Shown here in pieces: positions 5,860 to 6,299 of a DNA stretch of 6,299 bases. This stretch comes from Pseudomonadota bacterium (GTDB taxonomy: Bacteria > Pseudomonadota > Gammaproteobacteria > Burkholderiales > Thiobacillaceae). Below the pieces are notes generated by a model. That model did not search any database and was not told where the DNA came from. It saw nothing but the letters and a program-made list of their open reading frames with translations. The position numbers were made by a program, and so were the translations under genes. The stretch lies in contig JAJZRT010000238.1 in the NCBI GenBank assembly GCA_021802595.1, positions 1 to 6,299 of the forward strand, written 5' to 3'. Each line of letters begins with the position of its first letter. Position 1 is the stretch's first letter.

Positions 5860-6066
5860 ATGACACAGGACGATAGTTCATCCAGCAGCGAGCAGGGCAA
5901 TCCCAGGAAGAATGGGCTCAACCTCGATCTTCTGTTCAGGCCCGCAACCGCCGTGCCGACATCCCTCGGTACGCTGTATCTGTATGGTCTGCGCACTTCG
6001 GACCCGACACGTATTGGCTCTGGCGGCAGCGGTCACGCGAGGGCAAGACCGTGCTCGAGCTGTTGA
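5860..6066 (+). pseudogene. N-terminal part of an unrecognised protein, frame lost near 5985-6040
   Basis: ATG 5860 lies 45 bases after the peptidase stop, with only a weak GAAG upstream. The product begins with a Ser/Asp-rich polar leader (DDSSSSSEQG), then a plausible folded start: GLNLDLLFRPATAVPTSLGT followed by LYLYGLRTSD. After about residue 48 it becomes low-complexity (GSGGSGHARARPCSSC) and ends at TGA 6064-6066. From about 5990 the +0 frame, used by the next entry, looks like the real coding frame. I do not recognise the family. Either the gene is frameshifted and continues in the other frame, or it is an N-terminal remnant fused to a different gene. Confidence 0.45.
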
Positions 6067-6269
6067 ACTACGTCGTCTGGGGCAACGGAAGTGTTTCAGC
6101 CCGGCTCTGGAACGCGATCCGCAGCGACGACTGGGCAATTCCACACATTGGTCTGAGCAGCCTCGGGGAAATTGTCGGCTGGGCGCGCCCAGCCGAGTTT
6201 CCGCCAAGGAACATGCGCACGAGCAAGGGGCTGCGGGCGCTCGGTTACAACGTGAGGATCGGTGTTTGA
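6051..6269 (+). pseudogene. C-terminal coding fragment or small ORF, possibly helix-hairpin-helix / alpha-CTD-like
   Basis: The frame is open from 5877 to TGA 6267-6269, with coding-like composition from about 5990 (AHFGPDTYWLWRQRSREGKT, then VLELLNYVVWGNGSVSARLW, and SSLGEIVGWARPAEFPPRNM). The only possible start within it is GTG 6051, with GAGGG at 6039-6043, giving 72 residues; but sequence upstream of that GTG also looks coding, so it is more likely the tail of a longer, broken gene. SVSARLWNAIRS, SLGEIVGWARP and the closing RNM-TSKGLRALGY-G order faintly recalls the RNA polymerase alpha C-terminal or related helix-hairpin-helix domain. This is pattern resemblance only. The frame differs from that of the preceding remnant, with which it overlaps. 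Confidence 0.45.
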
Positions 6270-6299
6270 TCTGCGGCCGTGGGCGGCGCCCGCAAGGTC

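Noticed and set aside
6277..6296. GC-rich hairpin at the window end (GGGC-GGC-GCCC) as a terminator
   Set aside because: Only a 4-bp stem with a 3-base loop and no T-tract within the window.
1..6299. CRISPR array or tRNA genes
   Set aside because: No regularly spaced repeats and no complete cloverleaf seen on either strand by eye.

Overview
The window is high-GC proteobacterial DNA; a beta- or gammaproteobacterium is likely from codon use and gene families, but no marker gene fixes the taxon. It looks like the seam between a broken heavy-metal efflux operon and a defence island that carries several truncated genes.

Positions 1-2357 hold the 3' end of an RND periplasmic adaptor gene and, just after it, a CusA/CzcA-family RND pump gene. 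The pump reads as a normal family member for about 710 codons, then stops inside its second large periplasmic domain, so about 300 C-terminal residues and the last five membrane helices are missing. A very short ORF with a good Shine-Dalgarno overlaps the premature stop. Positions 2420-2760 are non-coding and contain a strong rho-independent terminator, a long-spaced inverted repeat and, at the right edge, a promoter/operator.

Positions 2797-4804 are a tightly coupled operon joined by ATGA overlaps: an AbiEi-like antitoxin/repressor, an AbiEii-like nucleotidyltransferase toxin (type IV toxin-antitoxin, abortive infection), and a 162-residue protein with a divergent GIY-YIG-like core. An exact 8-bp inverted repeat brackets the -35 box of the operon promoter and is a candidate AbiEi operator. 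The transcript may be leaderless. A fourth gene, also joined by ATGA, begins at 4801 but is only an N-terminal remnant. At about 4890-4900 it meets, out of frame, the C-terminal remnant of what is probably a type I restriction HsdR subunit. That remnant overlaps by ATGA an intact YgjP/DUF45-type zinc metallopeptidase gene (5086-5814), a common companion of type I restriction operons. The simplest reading is that one deletion removed the rest of a nuclease-like gene and most of an hsd operon.

Positions 5815-6299 hold an N-terminal coding stretch (5860 on) and a C-terminal coding stretch (ending 6269) in different frames, either another gene-to-gene junction or a frameshifted gene. The last product may resemble a helix-hairpin-helix / RNA polymerase alpha-CTD fold, but that is weak. 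The intact, probably functional core is the AbiE pair with its GIY-YIG-like third gene, plus the orphan metallopeptidase; the rest is decayed.
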